Part shown: piece by piece, positions 42,279 through 51,749 of the stretch
Numbering within the stretch: the first letter of the stretch is position 1
Layout: each line of letters opens with the position of its first letter
Assembly (NCBI GenBank): GCA_017480195.1
Contig: JAFVBE010000012.1
Location: forward strand, 1 to 51,908
Direction of reading: 5' to 3'
Source: Lachnospiraceae bacterium
GTDB taxonomy: Bacteria; Bacillota; Clostridia; Lachnospirales; Lachnospiraceae
Length of the DNA stretch: 51,908 nucleotides
Notes under the pieces: generated by a model
The model's database searches: none
The model's input: only the letters and a program-made list of their open reading frames with translations
What the model was told of the DNA's origin: nothing
Made by a program: the position numbers and the translations under genes

Positions 42279-42773
42279 CTATGGTCCAAGTTGGAAATAT
42301 ATCTCCTCGTCAGAAGAAGCTCCGTTATTTTCTATAGTATATACGCTCTTGTTCCGGTCGGAGGTTATAATCATATTATTATTTTCATCAAAGTCGATGT
42401 TAATGTCAACTATAAATTCGCTATGTACATGATTATTTGTCTTAAAATATCCATATGTCAGAACGATATCCTTATCATCTATTTTCATATCTATAGTATA
42501 TTTGTGAAGGCCGTAATTAGCTGCACCGAAGTTGGATATTCTAAGGATATTATCCTCTGTCTTGGTTTTTACCGAATGGCTATTACCTGCTTCCGATGTA
42601 AAGCTTACATCCTTAATCTCTACACTATGCCCGTTAGCATTTATTGTAATCTCGCCTGTTATATAATCCCAATATGCCAATACACCTGCAAACACGATTA
42701 TTAAAGCTATTACAATTGTAAATATGATAACACTTATTTTTATCGTTTGTCTCTTTTTTTCGGCATCTTCCAT
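42279..42773 (-). CDS. Single-pass membrane protein, unknown
   Basis: The 164-residue protein has one N-terminal membrane helix (about residues 10-35) and an external beta-rich domain (ITINANGHSVEIKDVSFTSE, YTIDMKIDDKDIVLTYGYF). I recognise no family. It is the last gene of the minus-strand envelope cluster, 16 bp after the DUF5104-like lipoprotein gene. Confidence 0.65.
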   Translation of the reverse strand: MEDAEKKRQTIKISVIIFTIVIALIIVFAGVLAYWDYITGEITINANGHSVEIKDVSFTSEAGNSHSVKTKTEDNILRISNFGAANYGLHKYTIDMKIDDKDIVLTYGYFKTNNHVHSEFIVDINIDFDENNNMIITSDRNKSVYTIENNGASSDEEIYFQLGP

Positions 42774-42789
42774 TTATCCGCCTCCACGA

Positions 42790-43854
42790 CTAATAATCCG
42801 GTTTCTCCATAATATGTGAATACCAATTTTCTTCTATATAATTATATCCGCTTACCTCATATTCATCAATACTATCGTCATATATAATTTCGTTAGGAAG
42901 ATTGTTATTCTCCGAAAAAGCAACTATTTCCGGCAGTATATAAAAATGCACCTCCAGTTTATCGCCCTCCTTAATAAAACCAACATAGCAAAATATACCT
43001 TTATCAGCCATTTTACGAGATGCATCTGTGAATTCCTCATCATACAGCTTGTCAAGCATTACGCCCTGCCTGCTTTTTATACCATCATCCTTGTGAGGCT
43101 CTGTAGGCATAGGAGTCTCAAAATATATGGTACAATATCCATCCTCATTATCCATCACAGTTGCATATGCCGATACAAGAGCCTTCATATCATCACTGTT
43201 CTCATAATATATCTGATTTAAGAGTTCCACATCCTCCTGAGTATACCAATCACCCTCACTCTCCGACGAGCGATAGCCATATACATATATTCCCGGATAA
43301 TCATCATATCCATAATGATATATATGATAGCTGCGCGAAATATCTCTTCGTATTATTCCGATATTATATAATCCAACTCTTGACGGATTATCGGTGTCAT
43401 CAGCACACCATTCACTATATAGAAAATACTCCGTATCATCATCTGTTGTAAAATAACACTTTATATATATTTCAAGCAAGTGACTTCCGTCTCTGTGGGT
43501 ACTCTCACTTAAATTAGTTATCACGTCTATGTCCTTGATATTATAGCTGCAAAAATCAAAAAGCTTATCCAATTCCTGATTAATAGCATCCTCACTATTA
43601 TCATCATAGTTTAATGCATATTCCGAAAAAAGTGACATTATACGCTCCTTGTCATTATCCCCTGCAGCCTCTAATATCTCATTTGCAATCTGCTCGGCTG
43701 ATGTGCTAACCTGATAATCCGCCTTGTCATACTGAAGCCTGATTTTGTCTTTATCATTTACCTCTGTAGTTGTATCGTCTTTCCTTGTACAGCCGAATAA
43801 TGATATGGCAAGCATAAGAATTATTCCTGCTGCCATTTTCTTAGCTTTCCTCAT
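42790..43854 (-). CDS. DUF5104-like lipoprotein
   Basis: The 354-residue product starts MRKAKKMAAGIILMLAISLF with Gly-Cys, a lipoprotein signal with Cys near residue 22. The section ANEILEAAGDNDKERIMSLF then SEYALNYDDNSEDAINQELD resembles DUF5104, found in Firmicutes lipoproteins of unknown role. The rest is predicted beta-rich. ATG 43854 lies 13 bases inside the end of the preceding gene, so translation may be coupled; an in-frame start at 43887 would put a charged stretch before the signal. Confidence 0.75.
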   Translation of the reverse strand: MRKAKKMAAGIILMLAISLFGCTRKDDTTTEVNDKDKIRLQYDKADYQVSTSAEQIANEILEAAGDNDKERIMSLFSEYALNYDDNSEDAINQELDKLFDFCSYNIKDIDVITNLSESTHRDGSHLLEIYIKCYFTTDDDTEYFLYSEWCADDTDNPSRVGLYNIGIIRRDISRSYHIYHYGYDDYPGIYVYGYRSSESEGDWYTQEDVELLNQIYYENSDDMKALVSAYATVMDNEDGYCTIYFETPMPTEPHKDDGIKSRQGVMLDKLYDEEFTDASRKMADKGIFCYVGFIKEGDKLEVHFYILPEIVAFSENNNLPNEIIYDDSIDEYEVSGYNYIEENWYSHIMEKPDY

Positions 43855-44767
43855 TCTTCTTCGCCTTTCTCTTCCTGTAAATATCAATCGGTATAAATAT
43901 AACCAGCAAAGCTACAGGTATAGCAACCTTTAATGCCGACCGTCTTTTGGCATACATCTTAGCAAGGCTGTCATCATATATTTCACTTTCTATCTCAAGT
44001 ATCTGTGCTATGGTGTTAAGAGTTGTATGGCTGTAGTTGACCTTGGACATCTTATCAGCCGCATTATCCATATATATGTACCACATATATATGGTTTTAT
44101 CATTAAGCTGTATCGGTATGTCCACGACATTGACAGGTTTTCCGCATACGGAAAGTGATTTTGTCTCGTCCTCATTCGTCCAAAAGCCGAAAAATATATC
44201 ATTTCCGTCATCGGATTTTAAATAAGAATTTATATTGTACTCATCAAATATATACCATGCCGCTGCCGAATTAAGTCTGAAATAATGACTGTCCGCATAT
44301 ATGGAATTATTGATGTCCGCATATTCATAACGACTCTGATATGGTGCCGAATAGCGGTCATTTTCCTTGTGGAATTTAATTACTGCCACCCTGCCATCAA
44401 TATCATTGGTTAAATAAAATGCAGCCGCCTCAGTATCAGTCTCCAGACATATCATTAAGTCCGCAAGCTTTGAAAAGTCAGAGGATTTATTATCATCCAT
44501 AGCAGAATCTATGGAATCATACCATTTATCAGAGGTATCCTCCGAAGTATTATCCTCGTTTTTATCTTCCTTTGAAACCGGACCTATTTCTATATAATTT
44601 TCAATATAGATATTCGTACTATAAGACATAGATATATCGCCCGTATCCGTCTTGAAATAGCTCGGAACATTAAGAACAACTGCCACGACCATTAGTATGA
44701 ATATTACTGCTATTACTATAAATAATGTAATTAATGCCTTAACAAGCTTCTTTAGTCCGTTCCTCAT
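43841..44767 (-). CDS. Two-helix membrane protein, unknown
   Basis: The 308-residue protein has one N-terminal helix (about residues 8-34), a 230-residue external domain with a Ser/Asp/Glu-rich region, and a C-terminal helix (about 281-298) ending in a basic tail KRKAKKNEES. No family recognised. It sits between the four-helix neighbour and the DUF5104-like lipoprotein and overlaps the start of the latter. Its role is likely structural or in signalling at the membrane. Confidence 0.7.
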   Translation of the reverse strand: MRNGLKKLVKALITLFIVIAVIFILMVVAVVLNVPSYFKTDTGDISMSYSTNIYIENYIEIGPVSKEDKNEDNTSEDTSDKWYDSIDSAMDDNKSSDFSKLADLMICLETDTEAAAFYLTNDIDGRVAVIKFHKENDRYSAPYQSRYEYADINNSIYADSHYFRLNSAAAWYIFDEYNINSYLKSDDGNDIFFGFWTNEDETKSLSVCGKPVNVVDIPIQLNDKTIYMWYIYMDNAADKMSKVNYSHTTLNTIAQILEIESEIYDDSLAKMYAKRRSALKVAIPVALLVIFIPIDIYRKRKAKKNEES

Positions 44768-44808
44768 GAATACCTCCTAAGATTTATCCTCTTCATTTCA
44801 AGCCTCCG

Positions 44809-45468
44809 CTACGAGAACAAATTTATAACCGCCATAACCCATACAATTAAGGATATACCAATAGTTGCAAAGCCGATATACGACATATATTTTCTATCGG
44901 AGTGCAGTCCATTAATGCAAAATGTCATACCAAAGATAATGATTGCCAGTCCTAATACCCAGCCAAAAGCAATTAATATAAGTCCGACTATACCGATAAG
45001 CATTCCATATAACGCATGATTACCCATCTTTTTATCTACTTCTGCCTGCCAGTTCGCATCATAATACATACCTGCTAATCTGTGATAATCAGTCTGTACA
45101 GATGGCTGTTGCTCATATTGTGCTGACATATTATAGATTGCCCCTAATAAACCTATGACGCTCATCAAGTAGTCATAACCTGCCCTTATACTAATAAGCT
45201 GTTTATTTTCTATCGGCCATGGACCATTTCCATTACTACAATATGTAGTTATAGTTACAACATTGTTACCATTATTATTCAAATAAGAATATTCAAAGAA
45301 AAACCTCCTCATCAATATATTTCCTTTGACAAAATATTTCTTATTCTTCTTCTCAACAAGTGAAAATTTGTTAGCATTAAGCCAATTGATAATTATATTA
45401 TCAACCTGCTGCCATGGGCATGAAAACCTCATAGTGTACACACTCTTACCTCTTCCTCTTTTATCCAT
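44809..45468 (-). CDS. Membrane protein with N-terminal soluble domain, unknown
   Basis: The 219-residue protein starts MDKRGRGKSVYTMRFSCPWQ, has a soluble domain to about residue 120 and then three hydrophobic stretches (about 140-200). No known domain. ATG 45468 has AGGAGAC about 5 nt upstream; an in-frame ATG at 45492 overlaps the peptidase stop. It lies 20 bp after the clostripain-like gene ends and appears co-transcribed. Confidence 0.7.
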   Translation of the reverse strand: MDKRGRGKSVYTMRFSCPWQQVDNIIINWLNANKFSLVEKKNKKYFVKGNILMRRFFFEYSYLNNNGNNVVTITTYCSNGNGPWPIENKQLISIRAGYDYLMSVIGLLGAIYNMSAQYEQQPSVQTDYHRLAGMYYDANWQAEVDKKMGNHALYGMLIGIVGLILIAFGWVLGLAIIIFGMTFCINGLHSDRKYMSYIGFATIGISLIVWVMAVINLFS

Positions 45469-45488
45469 CTTTGTCTCCTTTCTTCCTA

Positions 45489-47567
45489 TCACTGAACAAC
45501 ATTAAGTATGTAATCATTCCCCTGCGTATCTGAAATATCAAAAATATAAACCTTTTCCGTATCAGGGTTTATATCGACCATATCAATCGTAAGCTCACCA
45601 TCAAGATGGAAAGTATCAAACCAGCCTGAATTGTGCTCCCAATCGTTTAACGGAGCCATTGAACCATCATCATTATACTTTATCACTCTTCCAAAGCAGA
45701 ATGTACTTATAATTGCATCCTGCTCCAATACAATATTTTTCTTCTGAGGCAGCGAATTAACATTAACATCATAATCCTCGTATATGCCTATTATTTTTCC
45801 TGTTGGATTCTCATCATCAACCATAACATAAATATAATAGGATTCAGATGTCAGCCATCCATCAGAATTCTTATATGTAGCCATAATCGGTATTATGTAT
45901 ATGGCATAGCCATCACCTATTTCAATATTAGCCGCACAGCAGTCAACCTGATTACCTGATGTGTCACCTAACACAAAATGCTTATTGGCAAGTGACGCAG
46001 TTAATGTTCCATCATCTGAGAGCGTAACATTTTTAGAACTTATCCATAATAAATAGCTGCCTTCAGCTAAATATTCTTCGTCTCTGTCATTCAGTTCCCA
46101 TATGCTTATACTTGCACCTGAGTAATTCGCAGCCTGCTCATCACTAAGATGGACAGAAAAACTTCCCATACTTCCCAAATCACCTATATCATTTCCGGAA
46201 CCACCTGTATCTGAAGCAATCATTACTGATGCATCCTCATTTGTAATATCATCCCATGCAGTAAGCGGCTCACCATTGAAGGTCTCGGTAAAGTTGACTA
46301 CAAACTGCATATATTCATCGCTGAAATCATTCAGTCTGTATTCGTCCACCCAATCTCCTGCATAAAGCTTATTGTTATACGGGAAGTATATGGCTATGCC
46401 ATTTGCATTATTAATATTTGTCCTTTCATATACAATCATCTCAGACAGAGAACTCTGTAACGCATCTGCCTCGTCAGCATATGATGAATGCATATTTTCA
46501 GTAAGATTGTATAAATCTACGGTATCATAGCATAAGCTGCCGTTTACTATTCCAAAAGCCTTTGTTCTGCCTCTTTGTCTTGCTATGGTTGAATACTTTC
46601 CCTCCAACAAATCACCTTCGACTACAGATATAAATGTTTCAAAATCATTCATTACTTCATCTGTCTTCGAAAGGTCAAGGCACGACAGAGAATACTCCGG
46701 TTTGTACCATACATATGAATCGTAATAATCAGCATAGGCATCAATTATAACCTTGCCCGCGCTGTCACCGGTGAAATTCTCTCCGTTACTTAATACATCA
46801 AAGCATTTATAATCCCAGCCGTCTCCTGCCTCTACCTCCTCGGACGCTATCAGGTAATTCGAATAAGGGGCGAATAAATCTGCCACCTCAAGCATTCCCA
46901 TAAGGCAGGCATCAAAGCCTATCCATTCAAATTTGTGTCCATCGGATATAAGCTTAGAATTAACGAATGCTTCGTCAAGCTCGTTCATGGTAAGTACATC
47001 ATAATTATGCCTTTCGTCCTCTCCATAGCCAAGAACAGCTCCTCCGCCATGATTCCATAGAACCATACTGTAATAATCAGCACTATAATTCTCATATACA
47101 TAGTCCATAAATGAGGTTAAGGTTTCAGGGTCTGCCATATTATCATTATCAAGGACAGTCAGCTTATCAAGCTTATCCGTACCTGGAAAAAGCTCATACA
47201 CTGCCGCCTCATCACTATCTATATCATCGTTCCACCACTCGTCTGCTCCTCCTGTACATATAACAACCTTAAGCCTGTCATTGTCAAAATTACTCTGCTG
47301 AAGCTCCTCTATATCCGAGCTTGCAAGCCCTGCCTCCGATTCCAGATTAGAGCCTACGATATAGAACATCATTACTCCGGTTCCATTCCCACCATGAGCA
47401 TAATAACTAATTAAGTTTTCCTCGTAATCAACATAAAGACTTTCTTTCGTTGATATGACATTTTCAAATTTCTTTCTTGTAGTATCGCTTTCACCATAGC
47501 TTTTATTACAGCCGGAAATAACAACACAGATTAAGAAACTCAGTACAAAAAATATTATCTTCTTCAT
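45489..47567 (-). CDS. Clostripain-family (C11) lipoprotein peptidase
   Basis: The 692-residue protein starts with a lipoprotein signal (FFVLSFLICVVISGC, lipid Cys near residue 20). The C11 catalytic pair is visible: His in LWNHGGGAVLGYG and Cys in GFDACLMGMLEVAD. C11 enzymes cut after Arg or Lys, often after self-processing. The C-terminal 250 residues form additional beta-rich domains. It should work on the outer face of the membrane. It heads the envelope cluster, with the anti-sigma gene just upstream. Confidence 0.9.
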   Translation of the reverse strand: MKKIIFFVLSFLICVVISGCNKSYGESDTTRKKFENVISTKESLYVDYEENLISYYAHGGNGTGVMMFYIVGSNLESEAGLASSDIEELQQSNFDNDRLKVVICTGGADEWWNDDIDSDEAAVYELFPGTDKLDKLTVLDNDNMADPETLTSFMDYVYENYSADYYSMVLWNHGGGAVLGYGEDERHNYDVLTMNELDEAFVNSKLISDGHKFEWIGFDACLMGMLEVADLFAPYSNYLIASEEVEAGDGWDYKCFDVLSNGENFTGDSAGKVIIDAYADYYDSYVWYKPEYSLSCLDLSKTDEVMNDFETFISVVEGDLLEGKYSTIARQRGRTKAFGIVNGSLCYDTVDLYNLTENMHSSYADEADALQSSLSEMIVYERTNINNANGIAIYFPYNNKLYAGDWVDEYRLNDFSDEYMQFVVNFTETFNGEPLTAWDDITNEDASVMIASDTGGSGNDIGDLGSMGSFSVHLSDEQAANYSGASISIWELNDRDEEYLAEGSYLLWISSKNVTLSDDGTLTASLANKHFVLGDTSGNQVDCCAANIEIGDGYAIYIIPIMATYKNSDGWLTSESYYIYVMVDDENPTGKIIGIYEDYDVNVNSLPQKKNIVLEQDAIISTFCFGRVIKYNDDGSMAPLNDWEHNSGWFDTFHLDGELTIDMVDINPDTEKVYIFDISDTQGNDYILNVVQ

Positions 47568-47610
47568 CTTTTCTCCAAATTGTTATGATATATTTTTAAT
47601 AAATTAATTA

Positions 47611-48705
47611 TTATTCAAGCTCAATAACATAAAAATACCCTTCTGAAGGATTCTCTTCATCAGGCATCACATCCTTTATAAACAGTAACGAACTAATTTC
47701 CTCCGGATTTATAATAGTTTCCAGATTAAAGTCTATAAAATAATCGTAGTCATTTTCGTAAGCCCATCCAAACACTCCCGATGCCAATGCATTATATATA
47801 CAACTTCCATCCAATAGTCTGATACCATATAAATAATGTTCAATGAAAAAATCCTCACTGTAATCTATTGAATCAGAACCGGATATGAATTCGATATATA
47901 GTCCAATTGGCGTAGCTCTTACATATGTCATAATCATTCCGGTATCGCCTATTTCTTTAGATATCGTCCATTCTTTTTTTGTGTCTCCACCGCTTAATGT
48001 CCACTCAAAATGCCATACACCCTTCGCCGCAATTTCTAAATCGTCTAATTGCAAGAACATCTCATCAGCACTGTCAAAAATACGAATTGATTTAATATCT
48101 AAAATAATTTTCTTATCTATAACACTATCTAAAATCTCATCATAGTATGAATCTATCTCGATATAGGTTTCTGCGCAGTTTGTTTCTTCATCATAGATAA
48201 ATGAATAGACTTCTTTGCCGGGCGGCTCTTTCCCATCAATCAGGACATCAAAATCAAGTATAAGCTCCCTGCCGGCATATTCTTCAAGTCCGGTTATATA
48301 CAAGCCTACAAATACATTGTCACTATCTGCAACAGTTTGTGTCACAGAAATGGCAACACCATCGCTTTCTGCATATAATATATCAGATTCGCCGCCTATA
48401 ATCCTCTGATTCATGGTAAATCCACCATTTTTCAAGATGACCTTGTCAAAAAAATCCAAAGAAAATCTATCCTCTATAACTCCGGGCCAATATATATATG
48501 ATTGTGCAGATACGGAAACAGCAGCTACACAGATGAAAACCAAAACAAATGCAACAGCATAGCGTTTAAATGGGGTTCTGAGAAAACTATTTCGTTTGGT
48601 CTTTTTTTTTGATAAACTTCCCAAAGCCTCTTCAATCTTCAAATCAACCACTTCCGGTACTTCATTATCAGATTTTATCTCTTCAATAAATGTCTCAAAA
48701 TTCAT
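47611..48705 (-). CDS. DUF4179-type anti-sigma factor
   Basis: The 364-residue protein has a cytoplasmic N-terminus (about 1-45), one membrane helix (about residues 49-68, AVAFVLVFICVAAVSVSA) and an external DUF4179-like domain. It overlaps the ECF sigma gene by 11 bases, as anti-sigma partners do. The N-terminal part would hold the sigma factor; an outside signal would release it. Sensor domain function not proven. Confidence 0.83.
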   Translation of the reverse strand: MNFETFIEEIKSDNEVPEVVDLKIEEALGSLSKKKTKRNSFLRTPFKRYAVAFVLVFICVAAVSVSAQSYIYWPGVIEDRFSLDFFDKVILKNGGFTMNQRIIGGESDILYAESDGVAISVTQTVADSDNVFVGLYITGLEEYAGRELILDFDVLIDGKEPPGKEVYSFIYDEETNCAETYIEIDSYYDEILDSVIDKKIILDIKSIRIFDSADEMFLQLDDLEIAAKGVWHFEWTLSGGDTKKEWTISKEIGDTGMIMTYVRATPIGLYIEFISGSDSIDYSEDFFIEHYLYGIRLLDGSCIYNALASGVFGWAYENDYDYFIDFNLETIINPEEISSLLFIKDVMPDEENPSEGYFYVIELE

Positions 48706-49216
48706 TTTCTCTTCCTCCCCTCTCTCCTAAAATTTTTATTCTATACTGGTCCCTTGCCTTCTTTAATCTGTCCTTTACGGTAGTTTCCTTTATGTCCAGA
48801 ATCTCTGCAATCTCTCTGATTTTATAACCTTGAACATAATAGAGAATTATCATAATTCTATATCTTTCCTCGAGATACTCAAGACTGTTTTTCCACTCGA
48901 CAGTATCAATGCCTGAATCATTAACCACTAATTCTTCTGTGAAAGACTGTGGCAATTCTTTATTGTTCTTATTAATAATCTTGTAGCAGCAATTTATGAG
49001 AATCCTTGTCATCCATGTTTTGAAATATTCGTTTTTATTAAGTGTATCCAGCTTTTCCCAGCATATCAGGATAGTATCCTGTATGGCATCACTGACATCC
49101 TCGTCATTGTCTAAGATTGCCCTCGCCACCTTATACATATTGACCTTATTTATCTGTATAAGCTCTGAAAATGCCTCTTTATTTCCACGCTTTGCCTGTT
49201 TTACCAGGTTTTTCAT
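48695..49216 (-). CDS. ECF RNA polymerase sigma factor
   Basis: The 173-residue protein has sigma-70 region 2 (EAFSELIQINKVNMYKVARA, DAIQDTILICWEKL) and region 4 (ERYRIMIILYYVQGYKIREIAEILD, ETTVKDRLKKAR). It is a typical short ECF factor. It is followed by an overlapping anti-sigma gene. A promoter with TTTACA-18-TATAAT lies at 49252-49281. Its targets probably include the envelope genes downstream; this is inference. Confidence 0.95.
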   Translation of the reverse strand: MKNLVKQAKRGNKEAFSELIQINKVNMYKVARAILDNDEDVSDAIQDTILICWEKLDTLNKNEYFKTWMTRILINCCYKIINKNNKELPQSFTEELVVNDSGIDTVEWKNSLEYLEERYRIMIILYYVQGYKIREIAEILDIKETTVKDRLKKARDQYRIKILGERGGRENEF

Positions 49217-49251
49217 CTGCCTGTTCCTCTTTTCGTAAGATGTATTTTCTC

Positions 49252-49281
49252 ATTATAGCGGCATTAAACATTAAATGTAAA
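49252..49281 (-). promoter_or_regulatory. Promoter of ECF sigma operon
   Basis: Minus-strand TTTACA (49276-49281), 18 bp, TATAAT (49252-49257). Resembles a housekeeping sigma-A promoter. Confidence 0.6.
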
Positions 49282-49376
49282 TAACCACAAAGTTTATTAT
49301 ATAATTTTTTATAAATAAACATTAAAAAATACCCACCTATATATTAGATACGAGAAAAAATGATTTGGTCGATTTT

Positions 49377-49949
49377 TTATTTATCAATATCATAAATTTT
49401 TAAAAATTCTATTACATCATCCAGAGTAATTCCATCCAAATAATATCTTACAGGATATCCCTCTCCATCATCGCCATAGAAGAATACATCCGAATCTCCA
49501 AAGGCAAGTGCCAAAATATCATTTCCTGTCTCATCCTTAAATATTAGCTCGTATGAGCCTTCCGACCAGCCTCTGCCACTCCATCCATTTATACCTTTTA
49601 CACTACTTATAAATGTACATATGGAATTTATATCTTCGCTGTCTGTAATATTTGTCTCCTTCCCATTATGACAATTTTTCAAATTAATTTCCGTCACATC
49701 GGAAAAGTCGATATTTTCAAAATCAGTTGATTTAGGATATAAATAATACGAACCATCATACACCTCAAACCAGAGTATTCTTACCGTAGTTCCTCTTAAA
49801 CCATCTAAGGTCCGGTAATTAGTAACCTGATATGTATTCAATGCAGGTATATATGCGACCGATCCACCATCCTTATATTCTATCTTTATCGGAAAAAGCA
49901 ATAATGCCAATAAAATAATTGTCAAAATTATTATAATCTTCTTTTTCAT
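49377..49949 (-). CDS. Single-pass membrane protein, unknown
   Basis: The 190-residue protein has a basic start and one membrane helix (KKKIIIILTIILLALLLF), then an external domain (YELIFKDETGNDILALAFGD). ATG 49949 has GGAGGC 8 nt upstream; ATG 49964 overlaps that site. No family recognised. It stands between the sigma operon and the VWA lipoprotein gene. Confidence 0.65.
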   Translation of the reverse strand: MKKKIIIILTIILLALLLFPIKIEYKDGGSVAYIPALNTYQVTNYRTLDGLRGTTVRILWFEVYDGSYYLYPKSTDFENIDFSDVTEINLKNCHNGKETNITDSEDINSICTFISSVKGINGWSGRGWSEGSYELIFKDETGNDILALAFGDSDVFFYGDDGEGYPVRYYLDGITLDDVIEFLKIYDIDK

Positions 49950-49982
49950 ATGCGCTGCCTCCATCTTATATAATATACCAAA

Positions 49983-50022
49983 CCTCAGGTATAAATCTAA
50001 GCTTTACACCTGAGGCTTTTTT
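49983..50022. terminator. Hairpin after VWA gene
   Basis: CCTCAGGT pairs with ACCTGAGG. The six-T tail is on the plus strand; on the minus strand, where the VWA gene ends, only GGTTTGG follows, so termination there may be partial. Confidence 0.65.
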
Positions 50023-50033
50023 ATTCAATATAA

Positions 50034-51749
50034 TTAATCCATACTGTCAAAATACTCATTCACAAGGTCTATATACTCCTGCTTGTATTCATCCTTCTTA
50101 GAATCCTTAACCGACTCAGCAAGTGAGAGTATAAGTCTTTTGTTTGTATCTCCCATATATTCGCTGTCTTTAAGATACATTCCGAATGCTGCAACAGATG
50201 CTGCCCACCTTAAGTTATCACTTCCATCCTCTGAATAGCTGTCAGTCTTGCATACGAAATCCACAAGCTTGCTGTCGTCCTCATCAGGCTCCTTGTATCT
50301 TACTCTTAAGGTAAATAATTCATCATTGTATGAGCCCTCTCCATATATCTCATTGTCTGCTCCGTCACTGTATTTTAAATCCGCTGAAGGAACATCCATA
50401 TCGGAATCTACAGGAATTATCTCATAGATTGCCGTTACACTGTGGCCTGCTCCCATCTCACCGCCATCCTTAGTATCATCATTGAAGTCCTCTGCTGCCA
50501 TTGTTCTGTTCTCATAACCGATAAGTCTGTAGCCCTTAACAAGTGCAGGATTAAATTCAACCTGAAGCTTCACATCCTTAGCAACAGTTACCATATTTGC
50601 GCCTAAATCATCAACCAATGCCTTCTTAGCCTCGAATATTGAATCAATATATGCATAGTTACCATTACCCTTGTCAGCCAATGTCTCAAGCTTGTTATCC
50701 TTGTAATTGCCATACCCTACTCCAATTACACTTAAGAATACACCTGATTTCTTCTTCTCAGTTATAAGCTGCTCGAGTGCACTCTCGCTTGTTACGCCTA
50801 CATTTAAATCTCCATCAGTAGCAAGTATTACTCTGTTATTACCACCCTTGATAAAATACTTCTCGGCTATCTGATATGCGGTCTCTATACCTGCCGCACC
50901 ATTGGTTGAGCCCCAAGCCTCAAGACCTTCTATTGCAGAGCTTATGGCATAATAATCGGAGCCCTTTGCACCCTCAAGTACAACCTCATCACCACCTGCA
51001 TAGGTTACAATAGAAACCCTGTCCTTATCTGTCAGATTTTCTGCCAGCATACACATTGACTGCTGCACCAGCGGGAGCTTGTTATCATCGAACATCGAGC
51101 CTGAGGTATCTATAAGAAACACTATATTAGACTCAGGTGCTTCAGAAAAATCAATCTTCTCAGTATTAAGCGAAACCAGTGCAAGCTGCGTATTCTCATT
51201 CCAAGGGCAGTCTGCATATTCCATATGAACTGCGAACTTATCATCACCTGTCGGAGTCTCATAATCATAATGGAAGTAATTAATCATCTCCTCTATTCTG
51301 ACCATACCGGTGTCTATTCCATATCCATTTGTTATATTTGTTCTTATCTGTGAATATGAGGCAGTATCCACATCTGCCGCGAAGGTTGAAAGCGGCGAAA
51401 GCTTAACCGACATCCAAGGATTCTCAGCGAGGTCGTTATATTCGTTGGTATTAAAATCCTCTTCACCATAATAGTAATCATCAACATCATCATAGTAGAC
51501 ATCAGCAGTCATACTGTTAATTGCCATATCATATGTTGCACCACTTTCCTCTGCCATCTCATAATACATATCTTCGTCATCATCAATATAGTCCCCCTGT
51601 ACCTCATAATCCTTTGTTGCCTCGGTGGTAGACCATTCTGTAATTGTTGTCGTTACATTCTTATCACTACCGCATGCACAAAGACCAAGCATCATCATTA
51701 CTGCAAGTAAAATTGAAATTATCTTTTTTCCTAAATACCCTTTTCTCAT
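50034..51749 (-). CDS. VWA-domain lipoprotein (YfbK-like)
   Basis: The 571-residue protein has a lipoprotein signal (LLAVMMMLGLCAC), an acidic Tyr/Asp-rich linker, the vWF_A N-terminal region (FAADVDTASYSQIRTNI), a VWA domain with the metal site DTSGSM and ATDGDLNVG, and a DUF3520-like C-terminus. It would sit on the outer membrane face, bind a partner through a metal ion, and its partner is unknown. GGAGGG precedes ATG 51749; ATG 51764 overlaps it. The 51765-51908 leader shows AT-rich sequence without a clear promoter. Confidence 0.9.
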   Translation of the reverse strand: MRKGYLGKKIISILLAVMMMLGLCACGSDKNVTTTITEWSTTEATKDYEVQGDYIDDDEDMYYEMAEESGATYDMAINSMTADVYYDDVDDYYYGEEDFNTNEYNDLAENPWMSVKLSPLSTFAADVDTASYSQIRTNITNGYGIDTGMVRIEEMINYFHYDYETPTGDDKFAVHMEYADCPWNENTQLALVSLNTEKIDFSEAPESNIVFLIDTSGSMFDDNKLPLVQQSMCMLAENLTDKDRVSIVTYAGGDEVVLEGAKGSDYYAISSAIEGLEAWGSTNGAAGIETAYQIAEKYFIKGGNNRVILATDGDLNVGVTSESALEQLITEKKKSGVFLSVIGVGYGNYKDNKLETLADKGNGNYAYIDSIFEAKKALVDDLGANMVTVAKDVKLQVEFNPALVKGYRLIGYENRTMAAEDFNDDTKDGGEMGAGHSVTAIYEIIPVDSDMDVPSADLKYSDGADNEIYGEGSYNDELFTLRVRYKEPDEDDSKLVDFVCKTDSYSEDGSDNLRWAASVAAFGMYLKDSEYMGDTNKRLILSLAESVKDSKKDEYKQEYIDLVNEYFDSMD

